Assembly (NCBI GenBank): GCA_002383405.1
Contig: DFYS01000002.1
Location: 5,299-20,166, forward strand
Length of the DNA: 14,868 nt
From: Moorella sp. UBA4076
Lineage (GTDB): Bacteria > Bacillota > DSM-521 > Neomoorellales > Neomoorellaceae
Direction: 5' to 3'
Positions 13,056 to 14,868 of the stretch are shown one piece after another (the first letter of the stretch is position 1; each line of letters begins with the position of its first letter). The position numbers and the translations under genes are program-made. The notes under the pieces were generated by a model. That model saw nothing but the letters and a program-made list of their open reading frames with translations, did no database searches and was not told the origin of the DNA.

Positions 13056-13589
13056 CTATAGCCCGGCGGCCATCTGTCCGTTTTCCCGGTATGCCGCCAG
13101 GATGGCTGGGATCTTCTCCGGTGTCAGGCGGCCGTAAGTTTCTTCGTTAACCACCATCACCGGGGCCAGGCCGCAGGAACCCAGGCAGGCCACCGTCTCC
13201 AGGGTAAAACAGCCATCCGGGGTGGTCTCGTTTTTACCCACCCCCAGGTAGGCAGTCAGCGCCTCCAGGATGCGAGCGGCACCACGGACATGACAGGCCG
13301 TCCCCTGGCAAACGCGGATAATGTTGCGGCCGCGCGGCTGCAGGTGAAACTGGGTGTAAAAGGTAGCCACCCCGTAAACCCGGCTGAACGGGATCTGCAA
13401 CCGAGCGGCAATCGCCCCCATGACTTCCCCCGGCAGGTAGCCGTAGATCTCCTGCGCCTCCTGGAGGAGCGGGATGAGGGATCCTTTCGTCCCGGCGTAG
13501 CGGTCCATGGCCTCCGCCAGGGCCTGCGCCTGGTCCTTTTCATGTACTGCTTCCTTAATGTTTGTAGCATTATCGCTACATTGACACAT
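13056..13589 (-). CDS. nuoE: NuoE/HydC-like [2Fe-2S] subunit
   Basis: The thioredoxin-like [2Fe-2S] subunit that partners NuoF/HydB in NADH-linked enzymes. The 177-residue product has the N-terminal helical part (SLIPLLQEAQEIYGYLPGEV) and the FYTQFHLQPRG landmark. The cluster ligands are C94 and C99 (CQGTACHVRG) and C135 and C139 (CLGSCGLAPV), the normal C-x4-C...C-x3-C pattern. Its first residues MCQC add two extra cysteines not part of that cluster. The start is ATG at 13587-13589, with GGAGGGAGG upstream (9 bases). The frame is open further but has no comparable site. It follows the hydroxy-acid dehydrogenase by 34 bases and has a likely promoter overlapping that gene's stop. It precedes the NuoF-like gene. 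Confidence 0.94.
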   Translation of the reverse strand: MCQCSDNATNIKEAVHEKDQAQALAEAMDRYAGTKGSLIPLLQEAQEIYGYLPGEVMGAIAARLQIPFSRVYGVATFYTQFHLQPRGRNIIRVCQGTACHVRGAARILEALTAYLGVGKNETTPDGCFTLETVACLGSCGLAPVMVVNEETYGRLTPEKIPAILAAYRENGQMAAGL

Positions 13590-13622
13590 TTTGAATAACC
13601 TCCCTCCGAGCAATACATCGAC

Positions 13623-13652
13623 ATTATAGCACGAAATTTTTATCTCTGCCAG
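13623..13652 (-). promoter_or_regulatory. Likely sigma-A promoter for nuoE-nuoF
   Basis: On the minus strand TATAAT (13623-13628) is preceded by TG at the extended -10 position (TGCTATAAT). CTGGCA (13647-13652), four of six consensus bases, lies 18 bases upstream. The -10 overlaps the stop codon of the upstream gene, so the diaphorase pair could be expressed apart from it. Confidence 0.6.
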
Positions 13653-14691
13653 GGTAATTATTTTGCCAAACCTGCCGCAAAACCCCCGGCCCGATATCCC
13701 CCAGGTCGCCGCAGCCGGTAAGGCGCATAGCCACCGCCAGATCGTCGGCCAGGACCTCCAGCTGGTGTCGCACGCCGGCAATGCCGCCGCCAACGGCGGC
13801 AATGGCCAGAGGCCGGCCCACCAGCACCGCGCGGGCGCCCAGGGCGAGCATCTTCAGCACGTCTACTCCGGAACGCACGCCGCCGTCGGCCAGAACGGTT
13901 ATTTTATCCCCCACCGCCGCGGCGATCTCCGGCAGCACCGCCGCCGTGCCCGGGGTATGATCCAGAGCGCGGCCGCCGTGGTTAGAGACGACGATGGCCG
14001 CCGCCCCGCCGGCCACAGCTGCTTCGGCGTCAGCCACCGTCATAATGCCCTTGAGAATCAAGGGCAGGTTGGTCGCCGCCGCCAGGCCGGCAACCTGTTC
14101 CACTGTCTTCGGCTCCACCAGCTGGCCGGCGCGGACCATATTGACCAGCCCAGCGGCGTCGACGTCGATAGCCACCGCCGGCGCCCCAGCGTCCTCGGCA
14201 CGGCGGATGAGGTTCACTATTTCCCCATCCTCCCGCGGTTTGATGACCGGAATACCCCGCCCGCCGGCGGCCTTGATGGCAGCAAGGCCGGCGTCCATCA
14301 GTTCCGGGATGGGGCCGTCCCCGGTAAAGGAGAGGCTGCCGGCCTCGGCCGCCCCCAGGACAAAGGCCCGTGCCAGCTCTTCTTCCCCCAGGCGGCCCTG
14401 GAAATTAACCCGCGCCCCGGCTACAGCCGCCCCCAGGATAGGGAAGGTCAGCTTCTGGTCAAAGAGCTTCCGGCTCAGGTCCTGATCCTTGCGGTCATGC
14501 AGGACGCGCAGGTTGACCTGCCAGGCCGCCAGGGCGCTAAGGTTATTGCGAAAGGACGCCCCGGTGCCGGTGCCGCCCATCCCCGGTACGCCGGTAGGAC
14601 AGCGGCGGCCGTCACACACGTTGCAGACATGGCAAATCCCCTGCAGGAGCACGCGAGCGCGCTCGCGGACCGATGGCAGGCTCGCCGGCAT
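13624..14691 (-). CDS. FMN-dependent alpha-hydroxy-acid dehydrogenase, Cys-cluster subfamily
   Basis: Member of the lactate dehydrogenase/glycolate oxidase TIM-barrel family, which oxidises 2-hydroxy acids to 2-oxo acids with FMN. Of its 355 residues, the family core is seen as LILKG (K214), SNHGGRALDH (catalytic H238, R241), LADGGVRSG (D269) and the phosphate-binding ALGARAVLVGRP (R293). The N-terminus carries C20-x2-C23-x2-C26-x4-C31, followed by PGMGGTGTGASFRNN. This is the layout of a Clostridia subfamily usually annotated only as alpha-hydroxy-acid oxidising protein. The four cysteines could bind a metal or Fe-S cluster (inference). The start is ATG at 14689-14691, with AAGGGGGAA upstream. 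Substrate is unknown. The NuoE-like gene follows at 34 bases. It is divergent from an AbrB-type gene. Confidence 0.9.
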   Translation of the reverse strand: MPASLPSVRERARVLLQGICHVCNVCDGRRCPTGVPGMGGTGTGASFRNNLSALAAWQVNLRVLHDRKDQDLSRKLFDQKLTFPILGAAVAGARVNFQGRLGEEELARAFVLGAAEAGSLSFTGDGPIPELMDAGLAAIKAAGGRGIPVIKPREDGEIVNLIRRAEDAGAPAVAIDVDAAGLVNMVRAGQLVEPKTVEQVAGLAAATNLPLILKGIMTVADAEAAVAGGAAAIVVSNHGGRALDHTPGTAAVLPEIAAAVGDKITVLADGGVRSGVDVLKMLALGARAVLVGRPLAIAAVGGGIAGVRHQLEVLADDLAVAMRLTGCGDLGDIGPGVLRQVWQNNYPGRDKNFVL

Positions 14692-14717
14692 AGGTAGTTC
14701 CCCCTTTTATGCTAGTC

Positions 14718-14747
14718 TTGACAGCTATATATGCTCAGGGTTAAACT
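14718..14747 (+). promoter_or_regulatory. Possible promoter of the AbrB-type gene
   Basis: A perfect TTGACA (14718-14723) is followed after 18 bases by TAAACT (14742-14747), four of six -10 bases. A TATAAT at 14759-14764 has no good -35 and would start the RNA almost on the ribosome site. Confidence 0.5.
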
Positions 14748-14754
14748 CTAACAA
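14726..14754 (-). promoter_or_regulatory. Possible promoter of the hydroxy-acid dehydrogenase gene
   Basis: On the minus strand TTGTTA (14749-14754), a 17-base spacer and TATATA (14726-14731) each match four of six consensus bases. It lies about 35 bases upstream of the start. It overlaps the promoter of the divergent gene. Confidence 0.4.
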
Positions 14755-14779
14755 ATAGTATAATATGGTGGTGATTTGT

Positions 14780-14868
14780 ATGCCCTATGTTGCCCGTGTA
14801 TCTCGTAAAGGCTGGGTAGTTATACCCAGCGAACTGCGCCGGCGCTACAATATCAACCCCGGAGCAAC
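14780..14868 (+). CDS. AbrB/SpoVT-type DNA-binding protein (partial, N-terminus)
   Basis: Thirty residues are present before the right edge, beginning MPYVARVSRKGWVVIPSELR and continuing RRYNINPG. This is the swapped-hairpin AbrB/MazE/SpoVT fold signature (V-x-x-K/R-G-x-V-x-I-P-x-x-L/I-R). Such proteins are transition-state regulators or antitoxins of toxin-antitoxin pairs. The missing C-terminus and next gene would decide between them. The start is ATG at 14780-14782, with GGTGGTGA five bases upstream. An in-frame ATG 15 bases earlier has no ribosome site. It is divergent from the hydroxy-acid dehydrogenase gene, with facing, overlapping promoters. Confidence 0.85.
   Translation, partial: MPYVARVSRKGWVVIPSELRRRYNINPGA

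Overview
The window looks like chromosome of a GC-rich, spore-forming anaerobic Firmicute, most likely a Moorella-type thermophilic acetogen. This is inferred from the Clostridia-style flagellar/chemotaxis gene order, a DUF1540 protein, an alpha-hydroxy-acid oxidising enzyme of the Cys-cluster subfamily, a ferredoxin-fused NuoF/HydB subunit and frequent TTG/GTG starts. The species is not proven. No rRNA, tRNA, CRISPR, transposase or phage gene was seen.

Almost everything is transcribed from the minus strand, so the genes read right to left. At the right edge a plus-strand AbrB/SpoVT-type regulator (partial) diverges from an FMN-dependent alpha-hydroxy-acid dehydrogenase. That enzyme gene is followed at 34 bp by a NuoE-like and, after a 343-bp spacer, a NuoF-like subunit. 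Next come a methyl-accepting chemotaxis protein and an ~800-bp spacer that carries a small plus-strand DUF1540 gene. Then follow cheW, cheA and cheB (translationally coupled by overlaps), flgM behind a good sigma-28 promoter, flgN, flgK and the start of flgL, which runs off the left edge.

The MCP, CheW, CheA and CheB form the signal path from receptor to kinase and methylesterase. FlgM is the anti-sigma-28 checkpoint protein. FlgN is the export chaperone for the hook-filament junction proteins FlgK and FlgL. The NuoE/NuoF pair has no hydrogenase or NuoG-like partner in the window and sits next to the hydroxy-acid dehydrogenase; a functional link to that enzyme is possible but inferred.

The main points of interest are: (1) an inverted repeat that could hide the flgM ribosome binding site in read-through mRNA but not in mRNA from its sigma-28 promoter; (2) the orphan NuoEF pair beside a hydroxy-acid dehydrogenase; (3) several intergenic inverted repeats (133 bp before the MCP gene, 84 bp between flgM and flgN, and a multi-stem region between flgK and flgL); (4) low-complexity, tandem-repeat-built linkers in CheB, CheA, CheW and FlgN; and (5) a low-GC patch in the variable centre of flgK.
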